From NCBI GenBank assembly GCA_020692355.1, contig JAIMKP010000028.1, positions 1 through 38,531 on the forward strand: 38,531 nt of DNA, in the 5' to 3' direction. The position numbers and the translations under genes are program-made. A model generated the notes under the pieces. The model was not told the DNA's origin, ran no database searches, and was given only the letters and a program-made list of their open reading frames with translations. Shown here piece by piece: positions 32,862-38,531 of the stretch. The stretch comes from Desulfosporosinus sp. (GTDB lineage Bacteria > Bacillota > Desulfitobacteriia > Desulfitobacteriales > Desulfitobacteriaceae). Every line of letters begins with the position of its first letter. Position 1 is the stretch's first letter.

Positions 32862-33152
32862 ATGGAATATATTTCCTCGGTGATGCGTATGAATGATAGT
32901 TCGGAGAAAAAACCAAAGGTGCGGAACAGCTTGAAATACTACCGGGAAAAGCTCGGGGTAACTCAGCAGGAAATGGAGTGGCGATGTGATGTTGGGAGAA
33001 ACCAATGGAGCCGGTATGAAGCCGGCGAGCGTGAGCCGAAAATAGCGCTGGCGCATAGGTTTGTAAAGGTTTACAACGATATAGCGAAGAAAAAGGGCAT
33101 TGACTTACAGTTTACGATTAACGACCTTTACCCATCCCAGGAGCAGGATTAA
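32862..33152 (+). CDS. XRE-family helix-turn-helix regulator
   Basis: 96 residues. The HTH lies at about 24-70: LKYYREKLGVTQQEMEWRCDVGRNQWSRYEAGEREPKIALAHRFVKVYN. The C-terminal tail is acidic with IDLQFTINDLYPSQ. The start could be the ATG at 32862 or the MND at 32889; no strong site selects one. It is a short Cro/C1-type regulator, likely acting on its own or neighbouring promoters. It stands after tRNA-Thr with small remnant ORFs, a setting typical of an old integrated element. Confidence 0.85.
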   Translation: MEYISSVMRMNDSSEKKPKVRNSLKYYREKLGVTQQEMEWRCDVGRNQWSRYEAGEREPKIALAHRFVKVYNDIAKKKGIDLQFTINDLYPSQEQD

Positions 33153-33153
33153 A

Positions 33154-33183
33154 AAGAGCCAAAATTTTCTTGGCTCTTTTTTT
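33154..33183 (+). terminator. Terminator after the XRE gene
   Basis: AAGAGCCAA-AATTTTC-TTGGCTCTT, followed by TTTTT, begins right after the stop codon. Confidence 0.88.
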
Positions 33184-33266
33184 ATGTCCTCTGTCATAAT
33201 TAGAAGTTTACTTCATATCCATCTACCACAAATGTAGTTCCACGTCCCACAGAAAGGAGGAATCGC

Positions 33267-33474
33267 ATGATAGGCTACGTCAAGCCAGAGCACCTGGAGG
33301 ATCTTGCGGGCGCGGCTCCTCAAACGCCAGGATCGCGACATCCGGCAATCTCTCAAACGCCTCGGCCAGCTTGAGCAGGGGGAACTGTCGGATATGATTC
33401 GAGATGGCTTGCGTCATGAGCTTAGCAGGAGGGGAGTGTTGCCGACTGCCGTCCAGGAGGGAGGAGATTCTTAG
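33267..33474 (+). pseudogene. Small frameshifted ORF, helical, unrecognised
   Basis: A strong AAAGGAGG site starts a 35-codon frame (MIGYVKPEHLEDLAGAAP, stop at 33374). Another frame from 33304 reads RLLKRQDRDIRQSLKRLGQLEQGELSDMIRDGLRHEL and stops at 33474. That second part has the strand-helix-helix look of small ribbon-helix-helix proteins. One frameshift would join them into one protein of about 67 residues. Alternatively the second frame uses a TTG at 33304. No family was recognised with confidence. Confidence 0.45.
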
Positions 33475-33476
33475 CT

Positions 33477-33587
33477 ATGACCAAAGAAAACGCACTCGAT
33501 GCGATCAAGGAAGGTCTCAAGTATATCTGGTTGCACCGAAAAGGTAATGAAGCCCAGGCGGCCATAAGCGACGCGATAGACGATTGA
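33477..33587 (+). CDS. Small hypothetical protein (36 residues)
   Basis: MTKENALDAIKEGLKYIWLHRKGNEAQAAISDAIDD reads as two short helices with a Trp near the middle (given here in parts: MTKENALDAIKEG, LKYIWLHRKG, NEAQAAISDAIDD). GGAGGGAGGA precedes the ATG at about 10 nt. It lies right after the frameshifted ORF, so the two were probably one small operon. Function unknown. Confidence 0.45.
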   Translation: MTKENALDAIKEGLKYIWLHRKGNEAQAAISDAIDD

Positions 33588-33618
33588 AGACGCAATTGCT
33601 CTTGTTTAAACAAAGGAA

Positions 33619-33903
33619 TTAACGCAGTAGACTATTTGCGGCTGTAATAGCCATGTGAGCGAGAGGAGTCGGATAAATCTTAATCGAACTCGTGGATAAA
33701 GCGCATCTGTTCATCATTTTCTCCGCCATCTCCGGACTTTCTTTCTCATCCGCTTGCGCGGGTATTGTGGGTCGATGGGTATCCATTGGCTGGGCCCAGG
33801 GAGGCAGAGCCGTTTTTGCTAAACTAGGTTTCTTCCCCCCTGAACGTTTCGCTAAGCTAGCTAATGCCCGCCGTTGCAATGAGCGACTTCCCGAAGCATC
33901 CAT
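33619..33903 (-). CDS. Hypothetical small protein
   Basis: 94 residues, minus strand. AGGAG lies close before the ATG. The Lys/Pro-rich N-terminal half is followed by EMAEKMMNRCALSTSSIKIYPTPLAHMAITAANSLLR, which looks like a real helix. No family was recognised. An overlapping plus-strand frame (33692-33919) has no good ribosome site, so this strand is preferred, but neither is secure. Confidence 0.35.
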   Translation of the reverse strand: MDASGSRSLQRRALASLAKRSGGKKPSLAKTALPPWAQPMDTHRPTIPAQADEKESPEMAEKMMNRCALSTSSIKIYPTPLAHMAITAANSLLR

Positions 33904-34033
33904 TGTCTCCTCAGCATGATGTTTCCTCCTCTCTCAATACTTGACTTTGTATTTATCTGCCGGCGCAGAGCCGGCAGAAACTTAGCTTCAATTAACTCCG
34001 TGTCAACTTTTTACCCGCGAACTTTTTCTTCAA

Positions 34034-34252
34034 CTATCCCATGATCTTTTTCTTCACCACCGGAATGACGATCGGCATGGAGACAATCATACTTAGGATG
34101 AAAACCCAGATCATGCCGCCGATCCTGGCCACGGCAGTATAGGTATTTCCGTCAAACAAAGTTATGACCAGAAAAAGCAGGGTGATAGCCAGCGAAACTG
34201 TAGTATAAACCACCGACGCCTGCCTGGCGGCTTTTGCTTCTAACTCGTTCAT
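34034..34252 (-). CDS. Small two-helix membrane protein next to copA
   Basis: 72 residues. Two hydrophobic segments (SVVYTTVSLAITLLFLVITLF and GGMIWVFILSMIVSMPIVIPV) join a short N-terminal charged helix (MNELEAKAARQA) to a basic tail (KKKIMG). AGGAGG lies before the ATG. It starts 19 nt downstream of the copA stop, so it is likely the last gene of that transcription unit. No known family was recognised; a role in copper export or membrane quality control is only inference. Confidence 0.7.
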   Translation of the reverse strand: MNELEAKAARQASVVYTTVSLAITLLFLVITLFDGNTYTAVARIGGMIWVFILSMIVSMPIVIPVVKKKIMG

Positions 34253-34271
34253 AGCTTGTACCTCCTCCCGC

Positions 34272-36851
34272 TTAGCGTGCCGGTTGCGGCCTAGGGCTCG
34301 GATGCCTGCCGGATTTCCCCTGTTCTCTCCGGAAAGATGGTTGGTAGCTTTTTAAGAGAAGCGTATTCATGGTCACGGATAGTGAACTCATCGCCATAAA
34401 GAAAGAAGCCAGTTCCGGGCTGACCAGAAGTCCTGTGAAAGGATACAGAATACCGGCTGCCAGCGGAATCCCTGTGAGATTGTAAACAAAAGCCCAGACC
34501 AGGTTCTGCTTGATCTTGCGCATGGTGGCCCGTCCGATTTCAATGGCTCCAACCACATCACGGATATCGTCCTTGATGAGGATAATATCCCCGGTTTCTT
34601 TGGCAACATCTGTACCGGAACCAATGGCAATTCCCACATGAGCCTGAGCTAAGGCTGGGGCATCATTGATCCCGTCCCCCACCATGGCTACCTTCAGACC
34701 CTTCTCCTGCAGCTTTTTCACTTCGGCGGCCTTATCCTGGGGCAGCACTTCCGCCAGTACTGTCTTGATCCCCACTTGCCGGGCTATGGCCTCCGCCGTC
34801 CGCCTGTTGTCCCCTGTAATCATGGCTACTTGCACACCCATCTGGTGCAAACGCTCCACGGCAACTTTAGCATTTTCTTTCAGGGTATCGGCCACTGCGA
34901 TGATCCCGGCAGCCTTACCGTCTATGGCCATGAGCATGGCTGTCTTGCCTTCTCCCTCAAGCTGCTCCATTTTTTCGTCCAAGTTTCCAATATTGATATT
35001 TTGGTGTTGCATCAAGCGGCGGTTCCCCAACAGGATCGTCTGTCCTTGATAGCCCGCTCGCACACCCTTTCCGGGTATGGCCTCAAAATCATCCGTATCC
35101 TCGATGGAGAGGCCTTCCTCTTTGGCCCCCCGCACGATCGCTTCACCTAGAGGATGCTCAGATGACTTTTCCGCTATCGCCGCCAGTTTAAGAACATCAC
35201 TCCTGGCAAAACCTGCAGTTACATATATATCCGTTACGGAGGGTTCCCCTTTGGTCAGGGTTCCCGTTTTATCGAAAACAACCGCGTTCAGCTTGCTGCT
35301 GGCTTCGACGGAATCAGCCCCTTTGAACAGGATGCCGTTCTCCGCACCCTTACCTGTTCCGGCCATAATCGCACTGGGAGTAGCCAATCCGAGAGCGCAC
35401 GGACAAGATATAATCAAGGTCGTAACTGAGAGGAGAAGAGAAAATCCAAACACTCCGACTTGCGCCAAGCTGTAGGGAGAGAGAACAAACCGACTCGCCG
35501 GCGAGAAGAAAGAAGCGTAACCGATAAAGAACCAGAAGACGAAGACAATCAGAGCGAGCACGTGCACCCCGGCGATGAAATGGCCGGCCACAAAATCAGC
35601 GAGTTTTTGGATGGGAGCTTTCGAAGCCTGGGCGTCTTCCACCATTTTGATGATTTGAGCCAGGGCGGTTTCACTCCCGACCCGGATAGCCCTAAATTTA
35701 AAGGATCCGTTCTTGTTGAGAGTGGCACCGGTAACCTGGGAACCGAGACGTTTTTCCACTGGCATGCTTTCCCCAGTGATCATCGCTTCATCGACTACAG
35801 AATAACCTTCGGTAACTTCGCCATCCACCGGAATGCTTTCTCCGGGCCGCACAACCACGATATCCCCGATCTCCACCTCATCGGCGGCAATCTCCATTTC
35901 CTGACCCTTACGGATGACCCGGGCTGTTTTGGCCTGTAAGCTCATCAGCTTGCGAATGGATTCCGAAGTCCGGCCCCGGGTGAGCGCTTCCAGAAAGCGG
36001 CCTAAAACGATGAAAGCCGTAAGTAAAGCGGCCGACTCGAAAAAGGTGGCTCCCCGCCCGCCGAAACCGGCATCAGGCCAGAAAGTGTTGATTGTAGCAA
36101 TGATGTAGGCAGCACCAATCCCGGTCGCGTAGAGTAGGTTCATATCGGTAGCGCCGCGTTTCAGGCCGTTCCAACTGTGTTTAAAAAACTGCCAGCCTGG
36201 AATAAAAGCGATGGGAGTGGTCAAGGCCCAAAGAAGATAAACGTTGCCCAGAAACTTTGGTACGATATAAGGCAGGATCCAGTAGTCCCGGAACATGCCA
36301 ATCATCACCAAACTGGCCAAGGGCCAGGCAATCCACATATTGCGGGTTTGGTACCGGAGTTCCTTTTGCCGGGCCTCTTTCTCCCGGTCCAAAGCTTCCT
36401 GACCTGTTACCTTTTCGGAAGCCTCATAACCCAAGGCATTGATTTCTTTTTTGATCCGGGTTTTGTCCACAGCCCCCGGGTAAAACTTCACTTTGGCGAA
36501 CTCAGCCGGTAAATTGACCACAACGGAAGTGACTCCCGGCAGCCCCTTTACAGCTTTCTCAACTTTGGCGACACAGGCCGCGCAAGTCATGCCGCGCACG
36601 GTAAGCAGGATCTCCTCCTCCGGCACCTCGTAACCAACGTCTTGAATTGCTTTCACCATTTGGGGAACTCCGGTCTGATCACTCGCGTAAGCCACAGCTG
36701 CTTTGCCCGAAAGCAAATTGACGTGCACTTCCTGCACACCGGCAATGCTCTTCAGGGTCTTTTCTACTTTCGCTACACAAGCGGCACAGGTCATGCCCTG
36801 TACGGGCAGGCTCGCCTGCACTAAATTCCCGCTTCTCGTCGTTTCACTCAC
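34272..36851 (-). CDS. copA: Copper-translocating P1B-type ATPase
   Basis: 859 residues from the GTG at 36851, 8 nt after GGAGG; a TTG at 36866 overlaps that site. Two N-terminal HMA domains each carry [13 protein letters not shown] (CxxC). Then come the membrane domain, actuator [15 protein letters not shown], the channel CPC in [12 protein letters not shown], phosphorylation site DKTGTLTKG, and hinge [12 protein letters not shown]. The membrane protein pumps Cu(I) out of the cytoplasm. It lies directly behind a broken csoR, and its ribosome site is inside the old csoR frame. Motifs are complete, so it is likely active. Confidence 0.97.
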   Translation of the reverse strand: MSETTRSGNLVQASLPVQGMTCAACVAKVEKTLKSIAGVQEVHVNLLSGKAAVAYASDQTGVPQMVKAIQDVGYEVPEEEILLTVRGMTCAACVAKVEKAVKGLPGVTSVVVNLPAEFAKVKFYPGAVDKTRIKKEINALGYEASEKVTGQEALDREKEARQKELRYQTRNMWIAWPLASLVMIGMFRDYWILPYIVPKFLGNVYLLWALTTPIAFIPGWQFFKHSWNGLKRGATDMNLLYATGIGAAYIIATINTFWPDAGFGGRGATFFESAALLTAFIVLGRFLEALTRGRTSESIRKLMSLQAKTARVIRKGQEMEIAADEVEIGDIVVVRPGESIPVDGEVTEGYSVVDEAMITGESMPVEKRLGSQVTGATLNKNGSFKFRAIRVGSETALAQIIKMVEDAQASKAPIQKLADFVAGHFIAGVHVLALIVFVFWFFIGYASFFSPASRFVLSPYSLAQVGVFGFSLLLSVTTLIISCPCALGLATPSAIMAGTGKGAENGILFKGADSVEASSKLNAVVFDKTGTLTKGEPSVTDIYVTAGFARSDVLKLAAIAEKSSEHPLGEAIVRGAKEEGLSIEDTDDFEAIPGKGVRAGYQGQTILLGNRRLMQHQNINIGNLDEKMEQLEGEGKTAMLMAIDGKAAGIIAVADTLKENAKVAVERLHQMGVQVAMITGDNRRTAEAIARQVGIKTVLAEVLPQDKAAEVKKLQEKGLKVAMVGDGINDAPALAQAHVGIAIGSGTDVAKETGDIILIKDDIRDVVGAIEIGRATMRKIKQNLVWAFVYNLTGIPLAAGILYPFTGLLVSPELASFFMAMSSLSVTMNTLLLKSYQPSFRREQGKSGRHPSPRPQPAR

Positions 36852-37062
36852 AGCTTTCACCTCCAACCGCTATTCTGTTCAGTATTCCCTTCCGACACGC
36901 CGCTCGATCATCCCTTTGATACCCCGGATTTGACCTTCGATCCGGTTCATCCTTGGCGATGAGCTCCCGGATCGTCTTTTCTTCATGCTGACTCTTGCGG
37001 TGGCCGTCTTCTTCCGATATATCCGGGCAATCACAAGAGAGAGCTTTAACCGGTTCATTCAT
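36844..37062 (-). pseudogene. csoR: Broken csoR copper repressor
   Basis: One frame gives HRKSQHEEKTIRELIAK, the CsoR N-terminal helix. The next stretch must be read in another frame to give MNRIEGQIRGIKGMIERRV, then back in the first frame [10 protein letters not shown]. CsoR proteins normally continue this as one frame with conserved Cys, then His and Cys about 25-30 residues later. Here the two frameshifts scramble the middle and the gene ends in copA's start, so the HxxxC ligand part is missing. It is a likely non-functional regulator. Confidence 0.82.
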
Positions 37063-37093
37063 TGGCTCACCACCATTCCTAAAATACTAATAT

Positions 37094-37112
37094 TATAGGA
37101 GGCTATCCTAAA
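37094..37112. promoter_or_regulatory. Operator-like motif over the csoR-copA promoter
   Basis: TATAGGAGGCTATCCTAAA, a partial dyad (TAGG...CCTA). On the minus strand the same place gives TCCTATAAT, a -10 box at the motif edge. It resembles the motif ahead of the CopZ-like gene. Confidence 0.6.
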
Positions 37113-37157
37113 TTTTTTACTAAAAGAGAAACTACAATGGGCTAGCCCGTTCAGGCA

Positions 37158-37424
37158 CTACAACCCGGCAATCTCCGGAACACATACATGCATCCGCATC
37201 GCTCGGCGAACCATCAGATTCTCACCCTCTACATCTTTTAAAGCCTTTTCCACCGACATCTTGCAGTGCATGCAGGTCATTCCCTCAATTCGGAGCACTG
37301 TTTTCGGCCCGGAATCACTTGCGTCCATCGAATGACCACCCATCTCAGCCTGAGCATGTCCGGCATGTTCCATCTGACTGTGCTGCGCATGCTCCTTCTG
37401 AGTCTTACGTCCAAATCCAAACAT
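37158..37424 (-). CDS. CopZ-like heavy-metal-associated protein with altered C-terminus
   Basis: 88 residues. A His/Met-rich lead (EHAQHSQMEHAGHAQAEMGGHSM) precedes an HMA domain start, TVLRIEGMTCMHCKMSVEKALKDVEG (CxxC present). The normal HMA ending should follow, but the frame continues as ENLMVRRAMRMHVCVPEIAGL. In another frame the same DNA reads SDGSPSDADACMCSGDCRVVV, a CxCxxxC motif that looks more natural. So either the gene is frameshifted or the tail is unrelated. GGGAGG precedes the ATG. It probably binds Cu(I) for the CopA pump. Confidence 0.65.
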   Translation of the reverse strand: MFGFGRKTQKEHAQHSQMEHAGHAQAEMGGHSMDASDSGPKTVLRIEGMTCMHCKMSVEKALKDVEGENLMVRRAMRMHVCVPEIAGL

Positions 37425-37495
37425 TGTTATTTCCTCCCTATAATATGATAGCCATAACTAGTTTACGTTTAGCAATACTAAATATTGCTTTCAAT

Positions 37496-37514
37496 TATAG
37501 GATAGTCCCCTATA
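37496..37514. promoter_or_regulatory. Operator-like motif ahead of the CopZ-like gene
   Basis: TATAGGATAGTCCCCTATA on the plus strand; its complement TATAGGGGACTATCCTATA agrees at most positions with 37094-37112. TATAAT lies at its edge on the minus strand. A shared copper-responsive repressor site is likely. Confidence 0.6.
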
Positions 37515-37572
37515 CCATATAAATCAACCAGTAATTCGTCCAGGTTATGAATTTCTGATGAATTTCTAATGA

Positions 37573-37752
37573 ATTTGTTCCGCGTTAGCTCTCACGTTCT
37601 CACCCTGGGTACGTAAGTTGTTAAGACCTAGGCGCTTGACACGCTATTTGCGCCCGGCATTGGGAGTGCTCTTAGTTGCTACCGCAGTATATTTCCTGGT
37701 TGTAGGACCAGACTTCTTTGAGCATAGTTCTATGACAAGTCATAGCCATTGA
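37573..37752 (+). pseudogene. Fragment resembling CcdA C-terminus
   Basis: An open 59-codon stretch without a start reads FSPWVRKLLRPRRL then TRYLRPALGVLLVATAVYFLVVG and FFEHSSMTSHSH. A basic loop followed by one hydrophobic helix resembles the end of cytochrome c biogenesis (CcdA/DsbD) proteins. It lies on the opposite strand to the matching middle fragment at 37919-38074. Confidence 0.5.
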
Positions 37753-37918
37753 GGTTCCTACATGCCTACAGGCAGACGAGGGAGAAATTTTACAAGGTAA
37801 CCCGTAAGTTGAGTCAGCTTGTCGGTAAAGATCACTAAGAAATATAGAGCATCAGAAAACCGGCAAGCCGCTCAACCACGATTTGCCGACGGCGCACCCG
37901 TTGCAAGCCCTCGATCAC

Positions 37919-38074
37919 TCAGTTAAACGACAACCCGGCCAGGACATAGGGAATAGCCAAACCGGCGGAGAAAATGAACATGACGAACATGCCGCTCAGA
38001 GGACTTTTCGTTGTGCCGGCTAAGGCCAGAATCGAGTAAAGGGTCGGACCAATACAGGGTGAGCAATGAACATG
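37919..38074 (-). pseudogene. Fragment of CcdA/DsbD membrane domain
   Basis: The minus strand reads HCSPCIGPTLYSILALAG, TTKSPLSGMFVMFIFSAGLAIPYVLAGLSFN and stops. 'SPCIGPTL--ILALA' and 'GLAIPY-L--L' are hallmarks of the CcdA thiol-transfer membrane domain, including its Cys. The gene lacks its start and its C-terminal helices. It lies beside the copper locus, where such proteins are often found. Confidence 0.75.
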
Positions 38075-38108
38075 CTGGGATTACTCTATTCAGATAAATC
38101 AGTGATAG

Positions 38109-38154
38109 GAAAAGGCGACAACAAGGTATTTTAGCACCCTGTTGCCGCCTTTCT
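38109..38154 (+). terminator. Terminator-like hairpin
   Basis: AGGAAAAGGCGACAACAAGG and CCCTGTTGCCGCCTTTCT form an imperfect long stem (about 15 paired bases with two mismatches). No clear T-run follows; it may be a relic. Confidence 0.45.
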
Positions 38155-38191
38155 ATGAGAAGACCGTGAAAAAATACTGAGTTTCTAATGA

Positions 38192-38422
38192 ACTGTTCTC
38201 AATTATCTTTCAAAAACCATTAAAAGCCAACACAAAAACAAGTCAAATCAGGCTCTGACCGTTTTGCAAAAACCTGAGCAAACGAACATTGAACAGGCAA
38301 AGGTATTATTGGCACAGTCTCTGGGTAAAGATCCATCTCCCGAGCCGGTCATCAATGCTGACTGGGACAGCGCTGCATTTCAGAAGAGTTGTGTAAGTTC
38401 TGCATTGCAGGGAAACTCATGA
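38192..38422 (+). pseudogene. Unrecognised coding fragment
   Basis: A 76-codon open stretch follows a stop and has no good start. It reads TVLNYLSKTIKSQ, NQALTVLQKPEQTNIEQAKVLL, AQSLGKDPSPEPVINADW, DSAAFQKSCVSSALQGNS. Amino-acid usage looks like real protein, so it is probably the C-terminal part of a lost gene. No family was recognised. Confidence 0.4.
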
Positions 38423-38463
38423 ATTGCTGCTGTTCGGGTGTAAACGTTTGGCTCATCAAGGTG

Positions 38464-38526
38464 ACGCCCACTTCTACAAGTGGGCGTTCATCCAATCGTG
38501 AGACTCCCACTTCTACAAGTGGGAGT
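38464..38526. mobile_element. Two tandem IS605-type hairpins at the window edge
   Basis: ACGCCCACTT-CTAC-AAGTGGGCGT (38464-38487) is followed by ACTCCCACTT-CTAC-AAGTGGGAGT (38503-38526). They differ by one base pair changed on both arms, and the second matches 8726-8749 apart from one loop base. A further element or solo end probably continues past the window. Confidence 0.6.
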
Positions 38527-38531
38527 GGTAC

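Noticed and set aside
33692-33919. Plus-strand ORF of 75 codons
   Set aside because: No ribosome site and weak protein character; it overlaps the minus-strand frame, which is slightly better.
35460-35939. Plus-strand ORF of 159 codons
   Set aside because: It is antisense to the conserved copA domains.
1-38531. CRISPR array
   Set aside because: No regularly spaced direct repeats with unique spacers were seen; the GAG triplets and 27-bp repeats are too short or coding.

Overview
The window looks like the chromosome of an anaerobic, endospore-forming clostridial bacterium of the Desulfitobacterium/Desulfosporosinus type (Peptococcaceae). Pointers are the spore-coat genes (two CotF-like pairs behind a textbook sigma-G promoter), a CgeB-like spore glycosyltransferase, YmaF and VanW proteins, the ferredoxin-linked enzyme IorAB, and Gram-positive ribosome binding sites throughout. 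The assignment is inferred from gene content, not from a marker gene.

Layout. (1) 1-17.8 kb: a glycosylation and surface-protein island. It holds at least eight glycosyltransferase-type genes (GT4, CgeB-like and GT2 with TPR repeats), a YVTN beta-propeller protein, a coiled-coil protein, and two secreted-type proteins with related C-terminal domains, one of them carrying Thr-rich 9-residue repeats. Inserted in it are a toxin-antitoxin pair and an IS200/IS605-type end. A small DUF1858-like gene with an in-frame TGA at the expected Cys position lies between two coupled genes and may be a selenoprotein. (2) 17.9-25.0 kb, minus strand: one tightly packed operon, trpP-ecfA-ecfA-ecfT-iorA-iorB-paaK. 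Its leader carries a strong sigma-A promoter, a 5' stem-loop, nine GAG triplets in exact 5-nt register and mutually exclusive hairpins, which is the hallmark of control by the tryptophan-sensing TRAP protein. Trp-repressed control suggests that PaaK and IorAB salvage aryl acids (for example indole-acetate to Trp) rather than only degrading amino acids. (3) 25.1-28.2 kb: a small ferredoxin, an IS200/IS605 element with intact tnpA and eroded tnpB, a holin-amidase pair, and copies of a hairpin repeat with a conserved stem and variable head. (4) 28.2-33.2 kb: vanW, ymaF (sigma-K-like promoter), two tandem putative small RNAs, a DUF2225 protein, the sigma-G spore-coat operon, tRNA-Thr(CGT) and an XRE regulator. 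(5) 33.2-38.5 kb: small remnant ORFs, then a copper locus (copA, a broken csoR, and a CopZ-like protein with an altered tail) with two shared operator-like motifs. Beyond it lie ccdA fragments on opposite strands, an unrecognised coding fragment, and another set of IS605-type hairpins at the window edge.

The island genes probably cooperate to build and glycosylate a spore surface layer. The iorA/paaK operon is the metabolic centre of the window. The right end is an eroding accessory region.
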